The translations under genes were made by a program, and so were the position numbers. From Deltaproteobacteria bacterium (GTDB lineage: Bacteria; Myxococcota_A; UBA9160; SMWR01), in assembly GCA_019310965.1 (NCBI GenBank), contig JAFDDG010000041.1:1-34855 (forward strand): DNA of 34,855 bases, given 5' to 3'. Positions 1 to 8,033 of the stretch are shown piece after piece. The notes beneath the pieces are model-generated. The model searched no databases. It was not told where the DNA came from and saw only the letters and a list, made by a program, of their open reading frames with translations. The stretch's first letter is position 1; each line of letters opens with the position of its first letter.

Positions 1-21
1 GCCCGACCCCCGTGGTCGGGC
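1..21 (-). terminator. Possible terminator hairpin at the window edge
   Basis: An 8-bp perfect stem, GCCCGACC (1-8) and GGTCGGGC (14-21), closes a 5-base loop. It lies downstream of the minus-strand SDR that ends at 212, so it could end that transcript. No T-run can be checked because the relevant side is outside the window. On the plus strand the stem is followed by TCTCCATCTG, which is not a good U-tract. The 190 bases between it and 212 hold no convincing gene. Confidence 0.4.
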
Positions 22-211
22 TCTCCATCTGATCAGTTTAGAGCGTGTCGAACTCGGCCTGCAGCTCCATGTGGACGGAGCAGGCTCTTTTCTCCGCTTG
101 GCGCAGCCCGTACAATCCCATTCACCTAACGAACCACCACGCCCTCGCCCCGCCAGAACGATTGACCCAGACATTGCATCGGGGTGTCACGGGGGCGCTC
201 AAGGCGCGCGG

Positions 212-973
212 CTACTGCGCCGTGTAGCCACCATCCACAACCAGGGTGTGCCCGGTGCAGTAAGAGGCCGCATCGGAGCAGAGCCAGAGCACAGCGCTGG
301 CGATTTCAGTCGGCCGGGCCAGCCGGCCGATGGGCGTGGCTCCCAGCAGCCTCTCGTAGACCTCCGGCATGGTCTCTTTGACGTCGTCGAATATGGCAGT
401 CTGCGTATTTCCGGGGCAGATGGCGTTGATGCGAATGCCTTCCCTGGCATACTGCAATGCCGCCGTTTTCGTGACCCCAACGACGCCATGTTTGCTGGCA
501 ACGTAAGCGCAGCTTCCCGAATCGCCCACTACGCCCACCATCGATGAGGTATTCACGATGGCTCCACCCCCTTGCTTCAACATCTGAGGGATCTCGAATT
601 TCATACACAGGAACACGCCCGTGAGATTCGCGGCCATGACGCGATGCCAGCTTTCAATCGTGTAGTCGGCGACACGAGCCAGTTCACCACCGATTCCGGC
701 ATTGTTCACAGCGCAGTCCAACCGGCCATAGGCCCCAACGGTCTCGGCAACGAGAGATTCGACCTCATTCGCGTCCCCCACATCGACTTTGACGAAAGTG
801 GCTTCCCCCCCGGAATCCTTGATCTTGCCGACCGTCTCCTCACCTGCCGAGACCTCGATATCGGCGACGACGACCTTGGCCTCTTCTTCCGCAAGAGCCG
901 CGGCGATGGCAAAGCCGATCCCCGAGCCTGCCCCTGTGACCAGGGCCACCTTGCCGGCAAACTGTCCCGCCAT
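212..973 (-). CDS. Short-chain dehydrogenase/reductase (SDR), 253 aa
   Basis: A classical NAD(P)-dependent SDR that probably oxidises a hydroxyl group or reduces a ketone on a small or lipid-like substrate. The N-terminus carries the Rossmann motif TGAGSGIG. NNAG follows in mid-protein, then the catalytic Ser with YVASK, and a C-terminal tail YCTGHTLVVDGGY typical of 250-residue FabG-like SDRs. The frame is open further upstream, but the ATG at 973 is preceded by a strong AAGGAGG site about 8 bases away and gives the standard family length. The product closely resembles the SDR at 13483-14241, including the YCTGH.L.VDGGY ending, so the two are probably paralogues with related substrates. It diverges from the cyclase-family gene at 1144 across a 170-base gap. 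The exact substrate cannot be told from sequence. Confidence 0.93.
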   Translation of the reverse strand: MAGQFAGKVALVTGAGSGIGFAIAAALAEEEAKVVVADIEVSAGEETVGKIKDSGGEATFVKVDVGDANEVESLVAETVGAYGRLDCAVNNAGIGGELARVADYTIESWHRVMAANLTGVFLCMKFEIPQMLKQGGGAIVNTSSMVGVVGDSGSCAYVASKHGVVGVTKTAALQYAREGIRINAICPGNTQTAIFDDVKETMPEVYERLLGATPIGRLARPTEIASAVLWLCSDAASYCTGHTLVVDGGYTAQ

Positions 974-1143
974 TGCGGATTTCCTCCTTCCAGATGATGT
1001 GATGAGTCGCCCGAACCGGTGCTGCGGACGCTTAGCGAAGCTCGTCCGTGGGACTTTCCGTCTTCGCATGGGTCGTCGGTCGATCGCTCTTCATCGGCTC
1101 CCCGCGCTAGAGTCGCACGAACGTCGGCGGTAGAGGAGGATCG

Positions 1144-1995
1144 ATGTTCGACGCGAATCCCGGCCGGGAGCGCGCCAGTGCCCCGCGTCTCCTCGTCCTC
1201 GCGGCCTTCTGCTGTCTCGCGCTCGCTTGCGTTTCGAGGGGTCTCGATCTCGACGCTTATCGGATCGTCGATCTCAGCCATCCATTCGACGCCGAGACGA
1301 TCTACTGGCCCACCGAGGAAGGCTTCGTGCTCGAGCCGGGGTTCGAGGGCGTCACCGAGGGCGGCTACTACTACGCCGCGAATGCCTTCCGCAGCGCGGA
1401 ACATGGCGGCACCCACATCGACGCGCCCCGTCACTTTGCCGAGGGGCAGGTGACGGTCGACGAGATCCCGCTCGAGAAGCTCGTGGGAGAAGGGATCGTC
1501 GTCGACGTTTCGATTCAATGCGAAAGGGCTCGCGACTACCTCGTTCGAGTCGACGACTTCCTGGCGTGGGAGGCCCTGCATGGGGCGATCGAGCCGGGGA
1601 GCATCGTGCTCCTCCATACCGGGTTTGGGGCGCGCTGGCCGGATCGCGAGCGCTACATGGGCACGGCCGAGCGCGGCGCGGCGGGGGTAGAAGGGCTTCA
1701 TTTCCCGGGGCTGCATCCCGAGGCCGCGAGCTGGCTCGTCGAAGAGCGGGTGATCGCGGCCGTAGGGCTGGATACGCCGAGCATCGACCACGGGCCGTCG
1801 AAAGGCTTCGAGAGCCATCGGGTGCTCTTCGCGCGCGACGTGCCGGCCTTCGAGAACGTTGCGCACCTCGATGCCCTGCCGCCTCGCGGTTTCTCCGTCA
1901 TCGCGCTGCCGATGAAGATCCGAGGTGGATCGGGCGGGCCGCTTCGGATCATTGGCCTGGTGCCACGCGACGCACCGTCGTCAGGAGCACCGTGA
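1144..1995 (+). CDS. Cyclase-family (kynurenine formamidase-like) exported protein, 283 aa
   Basis: The core motif HGGTHIDAPRHF at residues 87-98 is the signature of the cyclase family (PF04199), metal-dependent hydrolases that include kynurenine formamidase and isatin hydrolase. His87, His91, Asp93 and His97 are the expected metal and catalytic residues. The N-terminus has an Arg-containing segment, a hydrophobic stretch and a lipobox-like ALAC ending at Cys29, so it is likely exported and possibly a lipoprotein; most family members are cytoplasmic. The start is fixed by GAGGAGG just upstream of ATG 1144. The stop lies 5 bases from the stop of the convergent gene at 2001. Within the family the reaction may be amide, lactone or dione ring opening. 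No tryptophan-pathway partner is nearby, so a catabolic role is more likely than kynurenine formation. Confidence 0.88.
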   Translation: MFDANPGRERASAPRLLVLAAFCCLALACVSRGLDLDAYRIVDLSHPFDAETIYWPTEEGFVLEPGFEGVTEGGYYYAANAFRSAEHGGTHIDAPRHFAEGQVTVDEIPLEKLVGEGIVVDVSIQCERARDYLVRVDDFLAWEALHGAIEPGSIVLLHTGFGARWPDRERYMGTAERGAAGVEGLHFPGLHPEAASWLVEERVIAAVGLDTPSIDHGPSKGFESHRVLFARDVPAFENVAHLDALPPRGFSVIALPMKIRGGSGGPLRIIGLVPRDAPSSGAP

Positions 1996-2000
1996 TCGCT

Positions 2001-3236
2001 CTAGGATTCGTTCTCGCCCGTCAGCAAATCCCGGGCATCGCCCCAGGACACTCCGCTGCCGCGAGCTCGTCGCTCCTCTTCATGGGCCTCGACCGTCTTG
2101 CCGATGGCCCTGCGGAGATCGCCGACGATGGTGCCGCTGTTTTCCTGGAACCAATCGAGGCTCTCGTGCCGATGTCGATTGGAGTTCCGGAGGCCTGACA
2201 TCACGTAATTGGCGAAGAGATCGTAGCTGTGGAGAGTGGCGCTCGGGTCGGCACAGTCATGGGCGAGCAACATGATCGTCCCGAAGCCGCCCGACTGTTT
2301 CTGCAGGGCTTCGATCCGCTCGATCGCATCGTCCGGTGTTCCGATGACAGCGCGCCCCAGAAGGCTGAGACCGTGTTCCGTCCAGTGCTCGATTGCCGCT
2401 TCGACCGTGCGAACGGAGCGCATCTCTTCGGATCCGAGCTTCTCGAAATAGCGCACCAGTTTGAGAATTCCGTGTCTCACGTCCGCGTAGGCCTGTTCGC
2501 GAGTTTCTGCCAGGTGCATCGGGACGGCGAGTCGCCAATTGCGGCGATCGACGTGCTGTCCGTACTCGTCGGCGAGCTGTTCACAGACATCCCAATGCGC
2601 CGGAAGCAGGTCGAAGCCCGTGCTGCTGGTCGCGGCAAAGGAGAGCATGCCGATGCCGTGCTTGCCCGCTGCCCGGGGACCCGAGGGCGAGACCGCGGAG
2701 GCGACCGCCATCTCGATGATCGGATGGCTATAGCCCGCCAGCTGGACTCGTGCGTCGCGCAGGTCGAACCAATCCGTCTTGTGAGTCACGGCCTCGCCGC
2801 GGAGCAACGGGATCAGCACCTCGAGCGATTCGTTCATCATTTCTCGTTGCCGGCCGACGTCGATGCCGAGCATGTGCGCATCTGAAGGCAATTGCCCGGG
2901 CCCCACGCCGAACATCAAGCGCCCCTGGGTCTGATGTTCGAGCTGTGTGATGCGATCCGCCACCATCAGTGGGTTGTGATAGGGCAGCGAGACGACACCG
3001 GTTCCGAGCCGGATGCGACGCGTTCGCTCCGCCGCCGCCGCGATGAAGATCTCGGGCGACGCGATGGTCTCGAAGGAGGCGGAGTGGTGCTCGCCAACCC
3101 AGAGCTCGTCGTAACCCAGGCGATCGAGGTGCTCAGCGAGATCGAGATCGCGCCGGATCTGCAGCGTCGGGTTCTGGTCATCGGCATGGTAGGGTGCCAG
3201 GAAGACACCGGAACGAATCGGTGAATCGCTCGTCAT
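2001..3236 (-). CDS. Luciferase-like (LLM class) flavin-dependent monooxygenase, 411 aa
   Basis: A bacterial-luciferase-like TIM-barrel flavoprotein. The N-terminal part reads GYDELWVGEHHS, then RIRLGTGVVSLPYHNP and GRLMFGVGPGQLPSDA, all diagnostic of the family (PF00296). The GVGPGQLPSDA segment and length near 400 resemble the group that includes limonene monooxygenase and alkanal-type enzymes. Such enzymes use reduced FMN or F420 to oxidise terpenes, ketones or aldehydes; the cofactor cannot be decided here. The ATG at 3236 has no strong ribosome site, but the MTSDSPIRSGVFLAPYH beginning aligns well with family N-termini. It converges on the cyclase-family gene and diverges from the unknown gene at 3437. 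It is the first of three luciferase-like genes in the window. Confidence 0.9.
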   Translation of the reverse strand: MTSDSPIRSGVFLAPYHADDQNPTLQIRRDLDLAEHLDRLGYDELWVGEHHSASFETIASPEIFIAAAAERTRRIRLGTGVVSLPYHNPLMVADRITQLEHQTQGRLMFGVGPGQLPSDAHMLGIDVGRQREMMNESLEVLIPLLRGEAVTHKTDWFDLRDARVQLAGYSHPIIEMAVASAVSPSGPRAAGKHGIGMLSFAATSSTGFDLLPAHWDVCEQLADEYGQHVDRRNWRLAVPMHLAETREQAYADVRHGILKLVRYFEKLGSEEMRSVRTVEAAIEHWTEHGLSLLGRAVIGTPDDAIERIEALQKQSGGFGTIMLLAHDCADPSATLHSYDLFANYVMSGLRNSNRHRHESLDWFQENSGTIVGDLRRAIGKTVEAHEEERRARGSGVSWGDARDLLTGENES

Positions 3237-3436
3237 GCGAGAGTCGGGAGAGGTTTGCGGCCGTCGCCGCGCGGAGATCGCGCCCTCATTTTCGTCGGTT
3301 GCCGGTGAGTTGCCGGAGAAATGCGCACTTCATCCCTCTGTTGCGACGTCTAGCCACTTCTTGCCGATAGTCTGACACGTCTTCCAGTGGGTTGGCCACA
3401 TAATCGACTAGACTGGAAGTGAGGAGTATCGGCACC

Positions 3437-4810
3437 GTGAAGTACCTATACGGTGATGCGAGCGAGTCGCCGCTCGAGTTCAATTACATCAATTTCTTGA
3501 GCGACGTGTTGGACTTTTCCGTCTCTCTGCTCGAGGCCGACGACGAGGCGAACGAGCAGGAGAAGCAGGCGAAGAAGCGCGAGAAGTACGCCGCCACCGA
3601 GCTCGAGCAGCTCCGCATGGTCGGCCATCGACTCGGCCGGGCCCTCGATGATTGCGGTGGTCTGGAGGGCGGACCGGTGGTCGAGACGTGCGTGGCTGCG
3701 CTGCGCGAGGCGGTTGATTCGGAGATCGGCCACAACGAAAGCGCGGTGCACTCCACGCTCGAGGCCGAGCTGAGCCAGCTCCGGGCCACCGTCACACAGG
3801 GGCGAGCGGAGAACCTCGGTCGACTCGAGGCGCTGCTGCTGCGTCACGATCTGCCGGAGAGCACCCAGATCGTGAACGCCAGCCTGGGCAAGGACGGGCG
3901 CTACAGCGCCGAGCTGGTGGGCTCCGCTGCCGGCACGGAGGTGTCGTGGGTGATGGATCTCGATATCCCCGGCGATCACCTCTTCAACGAGCCGGTTCGC
4001 ATCAGAGAACTGCTGCCACAGCTGTCCATCACGGTTCCGGAGGAGGGGGGGTGGGTTCGCAAGAGCGTGGAACTGCGCAGCCACAAGCTCGCGAAGGAAT
4101 ATGTCGTGGAGGTGTCCCATGCCTCTGGCGCTACGACGGTGAGGCTGCGCACCTCGGTGCAGGAGCAGGACACGGGCTACGACTTCCACTATGGCGAGGC
4201 TGGTCAGCCCACATCGGTGGTGCGTGTCGCCAAGGGCGTCGAGCGGGAGTCATTCGCGATTCAAGAGCGGGATATCGCCGGACTGGTGAGCCTGCGCGAC
4301 AAGCTCACCGCGGCCATGAGTCAGCTGCGCCAGAACCAGCCGCGGCTGCGAAACGCTCTCCTCGACAACACGCCCATCCAGGAGCACGCCGAGCCCGCCG
4401 AATTGGTCAAACGGCTGGTGGCGCAGATTGCGCCGGTCGTCCGCGAGATCGCCAAGCACTCGCAATCGCCGGCCGAGCTGGTCGTGAAGCGAGTGCTCGC
4501 CGATCACCGCCGCGAGGAGACCTTTGCATCGAAGCTCGAGTTGCTGCAGAAGCTCGACCCGCTGTCCGCCGGGGCACGCGCTCTCTTCGATCCGCTGGGC
4601 CTGGGAGGTGCTGCCGCCGACAAGGCGAAACGCCGTGACGAGTCGCCGGCGATTGCCCGGGAGACGCCCGGCCGTCCGACGGAGGTCTCTCCCACCAAGC
4701 CGGCGACCGACGAGCCGGCAAAGCGACGGATCGCGCCCAAGCCGCCACAGGATTTGAGCCCGGACCCCAAGGCCAAGACGGCGTTGCCGCCGGCCCCGCG
4801 CGCGGACTGA
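3437..4810 (+). CDS. Unrecognised 457-aa protein with coiled coil and Pro/Ala-rich tail
   Basis: I do not recognise a named domain. The protein begins MKYLYGDASESPLEFNYI, which recalls, from memory only, N-termini of hypothetical proteins in high-GC Deltaproteobacteria. A highly charged helical stretch (EANEQEKQAKKREKYAATEL) suggests a coiled coil near residues 35-60. A beta-rich middle follows (VSWVMDLDIPGDHLF, YVVEVSHASGATTVRLRTS). Another helical region precedes a low-complexity tail rich in Pro, Ala, Lys and Asp over about the last 70 residues. No signal peptide or membrane span is visible, so it is probably cytosolic. A GTG at 3419 also opens the frame. I prefer the GTG at 3437 because GAGGAG lies 10 bases upstream and the family-like start then becomes MKYLYGD. 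It stands alone between a divergent neighbour and a gene-free gap. Confidence 0.8.
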   Translation: MKYLYGDASESPLEFNYINFLSDVLDFSVSLLEADDEANEQEKQAKKREKYAATELEQLRMVGHRLGRALDDCGGLEGGPVVETCVAALREAVDSEIGHNESAVHSTLEAELSQLRATVTQGRAENLGRLEALLLRHDLPESTQIVNASLGKDGRYSAELVGSAAGTEVSWVMDLDIPGDHLFNEPVRIRELLPQLSITVPEEGGWVRKSVELRSHKLAKEYVVEVSHASGATTVRLRTSVQEQDTGYDFHYGEAGQPTSVVRVAKGVERESFAIQERDIAGLVSLRDKLTAAMSQLRQNQPRLRNALLDNTPIQEHAEPAELVKRLVAQIAPVVREIAKHSQSPAELVVKRVLADHRREETFASKLELLQKLDPLSAGARALFDPLGLGGAAADKAKRRDESPAIARETPGRPTEVSPTKPATDEPAKRRIAPKPPQDLSPDPKAKTALPPAPRAD

Positions 4811-5181
4811 CCCGCCCCCCGGTCTGGTTCGCTTTCCCGGTCTGCCCGACCGTGGCAGCGGACTGCACCATCGCGAATCATCGAGCTACGCGTTGAGGTG
4901 GCGAATCCCTGCTGTCGTCAAGAGGGCGATGAGGAAGATCAGCCCCGATGGCGAAACCGCGGGAACGCGCTCCGGTGGCGTGTAGTCCCGAATGCAATCC
5001 GCGTAGTCGCCGAATTGCGCGACGAGAGCCCCCGCCTGCCCCGTGGCTACCTATCTCTCTTTCCATTGATTCTGGCGCGTAACAAAAAGTTCCAGCGCCT
5101 GATGACGGCCGAGCTGGAGCGCTGCAAGCTCGGCCCCTTCGCACCCGAGACCCGCCCGGAAACCAACCAACCGGCGCGGAG
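4811..5181. other. Gene-poor stretch of 371 bases between convergent genes
   Basis: This stretch separates the plus-strand unknown gene from the 3' end of the minus-strand D-acylase-type gene. It holds a minus-strand open tail at 4886-5050 (listed separately) and a short plus-strand frame at 4898-5185 whose composition does not look like a protein. A weak 5-bp stem, CGGTC/GACCG, lies near 4838-4852 and could take part in termination. I see no RNA gene or mobile element. Confidence 0.5.
4886..5050 (-). pseudogene. Possible 3' remnant of a protein with a C-terminal sorting/membrane anchor
   Basis: The minus-strand frame ending at 4886 has no start codon after an in-frame stop at 5051-5053. Its last residues read PPERVPAVSPSGLIFLIALL followed by TTAGIRHLNA and a stop. 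A Pro-containing motif, a hydrophobic span and a short basic end match the general architecture of PEP-CTERM or IPTL-CTERM type sorting tails. The residues before it (QFGDYADCIRDY) are hydrophilic. Since no start exists, this is either the tail of a gene degraded by deletion or frameshift, or chance. No exosortase gene is in the window. Confidence 0.3.
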
Positions 5182-6639
5182 CTAATCGACGGTGCTCCCG
5201 GAGAGGACGGGCTTCCCGGGGTGTACCCCCGCGACGTTGGCGCCGTCGCGCACGACGAACGAGCCGCCGACCAGGACGTGTGCGATACCGGCAGAAAACT
5301 GGTTCGGCTCCTTGAACGTGGCTCGATCGTTCACGGTGTTCGGATCGAAGATCGTGATGTCCGCGTCGCTGCCGGGCTGGATGCGGCCCTTGCGCGCCAT
5401 CTCCGGCGTGAGCCGCTCCAACCGCTGGGCGGGCATCAGCGTCATCTTGCGAATCGCCTCGGAGAGGGTGAGCACGCCCCGCTCGCGAACGTAGACGCCG
5501 AGCACGCGCGCGAAAGTCCCCATGCTGCGCGGATGGGCGCGCTCCTCCAGCGACCGGGTGGGCACGGCGTCCGAGGCGATCATCACCAGGGGATCGCGCA
5601 GCGACTGCTCGAGCCACTCCTCGCGGTTGAAATGGTGGATGATCAGGGCGTTGCGGTCGTCGCGGAATTTCGCCCGGTACTCCTTCCACGTCGTCTCGCT
5701 GAAGCGTTCTCCGGTCGGCGGCCACTCGACGTCGGCCCACGTCGTGCCGTATGCCGTCTGCCAGTCGCGGCCGAAGACGGCGGCGCCGATGTAGGTGGAG
5801 CCCGCCGTGTACGGATAGGTCTCCGCGCTGACGTCGACGCCCTTGGCCCTCGCCGAGCGAATCATCTCGAGGAACGTGGCGATACCGCCGATCGCGTTGG
5901 AGCCGATGTGACAGATCTGGATCGCCGCCCCTGTTGCCCGCGCCAGCTCGAGCACCTCGCTCAGGCCCGCGGGGTCGCCGGCGCGGGCGGGGCGGCGCAT
6001 GTGGATGAAGATGAGCTGGCGGCGGCGCGCGCCGAGCTCGAAGATCTTCCGGAGCTCCGATGCGTCGACGGCCTCCGACATGTAGTCGAGGAGCAGGCCG
6101 ATTCCGAGCGCACCGCGATCGAGGTCTGCCTCCAGCTTCGCGAGGGCCCGAGTCACCTCTTCGGAGGTCGCGCGCTCGCCCACGGCCGCCTCGGTCGAGC
6201 CCTTCACCTGCTCCCGGGCGAAGAGATAGTTTGCGGAGGCGCCGTAGTGGATCAGCGCCACGCCCTCCAGCTGCTGCTGCGTCCCGGGAAACGGATGGAC
6301 GCCGGCTTCGAGCTCGAGTGCCGTCGTCACGCCGTCGCGCACCTGATAGGTCTGGCCGCTTGGTGTCTGCGCGTGACTGTGGGTGTCGATGAAGCCCGGT
6401 GCGACGACGAGACCGCGGACATCGAGCGTCTCTCGACCCTCGAGGCTCTCGGCCGTGACGGCCTGGACGACGCCGTCGCGGATGCCGACGTTCCGGACGG
6501 CGTCGAGCTGGGTCTCGGGGTCGATGACGCGGCCGCCCCGCAGGACGAGATCGAAGCTCTGCGTGGCTCCCGCGCGGGCTGCCACGAGCAGGCACGCCAG
6601 GCCAAGGAGGATCCCCAGCTGCCCGAATCGATCTCGCAT
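5182..6639 (-). CDS. Exported amidohydrolase, D-aminoacylase/N-acyl-D-amino-acid deacylase family, 485 aa
   Basis: A metal-dependent amidohydrolase of the D-aminoacylase type (amidohydrolase 3 group), expected to hydrolyse an N-acyl or cyclic amide bond. The mature part opens with the composite-barrel start LVLRGGRVIDPET, then GFIDTHSHA with the metal-binding His87 and His89. ASDAVPT carries the conserved Asp. The C-terminal stretch HPRSMGTFARVLGVYVRE, EAIRKMTLMPAQRL and GSDADITIFDPNTV is typical of D-aminoacylases. A clear signal peptide (residues 1-25, ending ARAGA) implies export. The long open frame upstream is not used: ATG 6639 has GGGAG in front and yields the signal peptide. It diverges from the exported M20 peptidase at 6725 across 85 bases, so the two may be co-controlled and act on related extracytoplasmic amides. 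Confidence 0.92.
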   Translation of the reverse strand: MRDRFGQLGILLGLACLLVAARAGATQSFDLVLRGGRVIDPETQLDAVRNVGIRDGVVQAVTAESLEGRETLDVRGLVVAPGFIDTHSHAQTPSGQTYQVRDGVTTALELEAGVHPFPGTQQQLEGVALIHYGASANYLFAREQVKGSTEAAVGERATSEEVTRALAKLEADLDRGALGIGLLLDYMSEAVDASELRKIFELGARRRQLIFIHMRRPARAGDPAGLSEVLELARATGAAIQICHIGSNAIGGIATFLEMIRSARAKGVDVSAETYPYTAGSTYIGAAVFGRDWQTAYGTTWADVEWPPTGERFSETTWKEYRAKFRDDRNALIIHHFNREEWLEQSLRDPLVMIASDAVPTRSLEERAHPRSMGTFARVLGVYVRERGVLTLSEAIRKMTLMPAQRLERLTPEMARKGRIQPGSDADITIFDPNTVNDRATFKEPNQFSAGIAHVLVGGSFVVRDGANVAGVHPGKPVLSGSTVD

Positions 6640-6724
6640 GCCCTTGGCTCCCAAGCGATCCTCCACGATTCCTCGACGGCCACGATACCATCGCAGCACG
6701 GATTCGTGAGATAGGATCAGAACC
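6640..6724. promoter_or_regulatory. Divergent promoter region between two exported amidohydrolases
   Basis: These 85 bases must hold the promoters of both flanking genes unless either is read through from elsewhere. Toward the M20 gene, TAGGAT (6713-6718) could act as a -10 or, with its AGGA, as the ribosome site. No confident -35 or operator is visible. Confidence 0.35.
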
Positions 6725-8005
6725 ATGCGCAAGCTGATCCTTGTTCTGACCATCGTCCTTCCCCTCTCTTCCCATGCCCAGATCTCCTGGGACGAAATCG
6801 ACCGGCTGGCCGCCGACGCCCAGCCGCAGGTGGTCGAGTGGCGGCGCTGGTTCCACCAGAACCCGGAACTCAGCAACCGCGAGTTCAACACCGCAGCCCG
6901 GGTGACCGAGATTCTCGTCGGCATGGGTCTGGAGCCACGTACCGGGATTGCCCGAACGGGTGTCGTTGCCGTGATCGAGGGCGGGAAGCCCGGCCCCCTG
7001 GTGGCCATCCGCGCGGATATGGACGGTCTGCCGGTGACCGAAGAAACGGGCCTGCCCTTCGCTTCGAAGGCACGTGGCGAATACAAGGGCAATGAAGTCG
7101 GCGTCATGCACGCTTGCGGTCACGATAATCACATGGCCATGGCGCTGGGCACTGCATGGGTGCTGAATGAAGTCAAACAGGAACTGCCCGGCTCGGTCAT
7201 GTTGATCTTTCAACCGGCCGAGGAGGGCGCCCCCGAAGGCGAGGAGGGCGGTGCCAGCCTGATGCTGGAAGAAGGCCTGTTCGCAGAGCGCAAACCCGAA
7301 GCGGTGTTCGGACAGCATGTAGGAATCAATCAGCCTGGCGGGCAGATTGCCGTGCGCGCAGGACCCCTGATGGCCGCCTCTGATCGTTTCAAGATGGTCG
7401 TCAAGGGCAGGCAGACGCATGGCGCCAGGCCGTGGAACGGCGTGGACCCGATCGTCGTGGCCTCACAGATCGTGCTGGGGCTGCAAACCATCGAGAGCCG
7501 GCAGGTGGACGTCACGAAGGCTCCGTCCATCGTCAGTGTCGGGCGCATTTCCGGAGGCATCCGCAGCAACGTGATACCGGACAGCGTCGAGATGGAGGGT
7601 ACGATCCGGACCTTTGACGCCGAGATGCGCGAGCAGATTCACGTGCGTATCGAGCGAACCGCAAGGCTGATAGCTGAGAGTGCCGGTGCGTCCATTGAAT
7701 TCGAATTGATCTCTGGCAATCCGGCAGTACTCAATGATGCCCAATTGCTGGACCGGATGATGCCGACTCTGAAGCGGGTCTCCGGTGATCGAGCCGTTGC
7801 GGATGTCCAGCCGCAGACCGTCGCGGAGGACTTCTCTCTCTTCGTACAGGAAATCCCAGGGCTCTATTTCTTCCTGGGCAATGGGCTTCCCGGCGTCGAT
7901 CCGGCAACCCTGCCCAGCAACCACTCCCCATTGTTCGACATGTACGAGCCGAGCCTGGAGATGGGTGTCAGGGCATTGAGTCACCTGGTTGTGGATTACC
8001 TGTAG
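6725..8005 (+). CDS. Exported M20-family amidohydrolase (hippurate hydrolase/amidase-like), 426 aa
   Basis: A zinc/manganese amidohydrolase of the M20D type that cleaves N-acyl amino acids or related amides. The conserved series is complete: HQNPEL near residue 45, the metal-binding ADMDGLP, MHACGHD (metal-binding Cys and His), FQPAEEG (catalytic and metal Glu), GQHVG, and the late SNHSPLFD. The dimerisation lid lies in between. The first 18 residues form a signal peptide ending SHA-Q, so it is exported; most M20D enzymes are cytoplasmic. Base composition is slightly less GC-rich than in its neighbours. The stop is 28 bases before the preferred start of the acyl-CoA synthetase, so both may be on one transcript, with released carboxylic acids then activated to CoA esters. 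Confidence 0.93.
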   Translation: MRKLILVLTIVLPLSSHAQISWDEIDRLAADAQPQVVEWRRWFHQNPELSNREFNTAARVTEILVGMGLEPRTGIARTGVVAVIEGGKPGPLVAIRADMDGLPVTEETGLPFASKARGEYKGNEVGVMHACGHDNHMAMALGTAWVLNEVKQELPGSVMLIFQPAEEGAPEGEEGGASLMLEEGLFAERKPEAVFGQHVGINQPGGQIAVRAGPLMAASDRFKMVVKGRQTHGARPWNGVDPIVVASQIVLGLQTIESRQVDVTKAPSIVSVGRISGGIRSNVIPDSVEMEGTIRTFDAEMREQIHVRIERTARLIAESAGASIEFELISGNPAVLNDAQLLDRMMPTLKRVSGDRAVADVQPQTVAEDFSLFVQEIPGLYFFLGNGLPGVDPATLPSNHSPLFDMYEPSLEMGVRALSHLVVDYL

Positions 8006-8033
8006 AGGAATGGAAGCTCTGGCAGGCGTAGGC

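Noticed and set aside
38..121. A 27-codon minus-strand frame between the SDR stop and the hairpin at 1-21.
   Set aside because: Directly follows a stop, has no ribosome site and no recognisable sequence; length is within chance.
4898..5185. A 95-codon plus-strand frame in the gene-poor gap.
   Set aside because: Composition is Arg/Trp-rich and not protein-like, there is no ribosome site, and it overlaps the 3' end of the D-acylase-type gene.
5051..7420. A 789-codon open minus-strand frame across the D-acylase-type and M20 genes.
   Set aside because: It is Arg/Gly-repeat-like, runs antisense or out of frame to two well-supported enzymes, and is the usual shadow of high GC at third positions.
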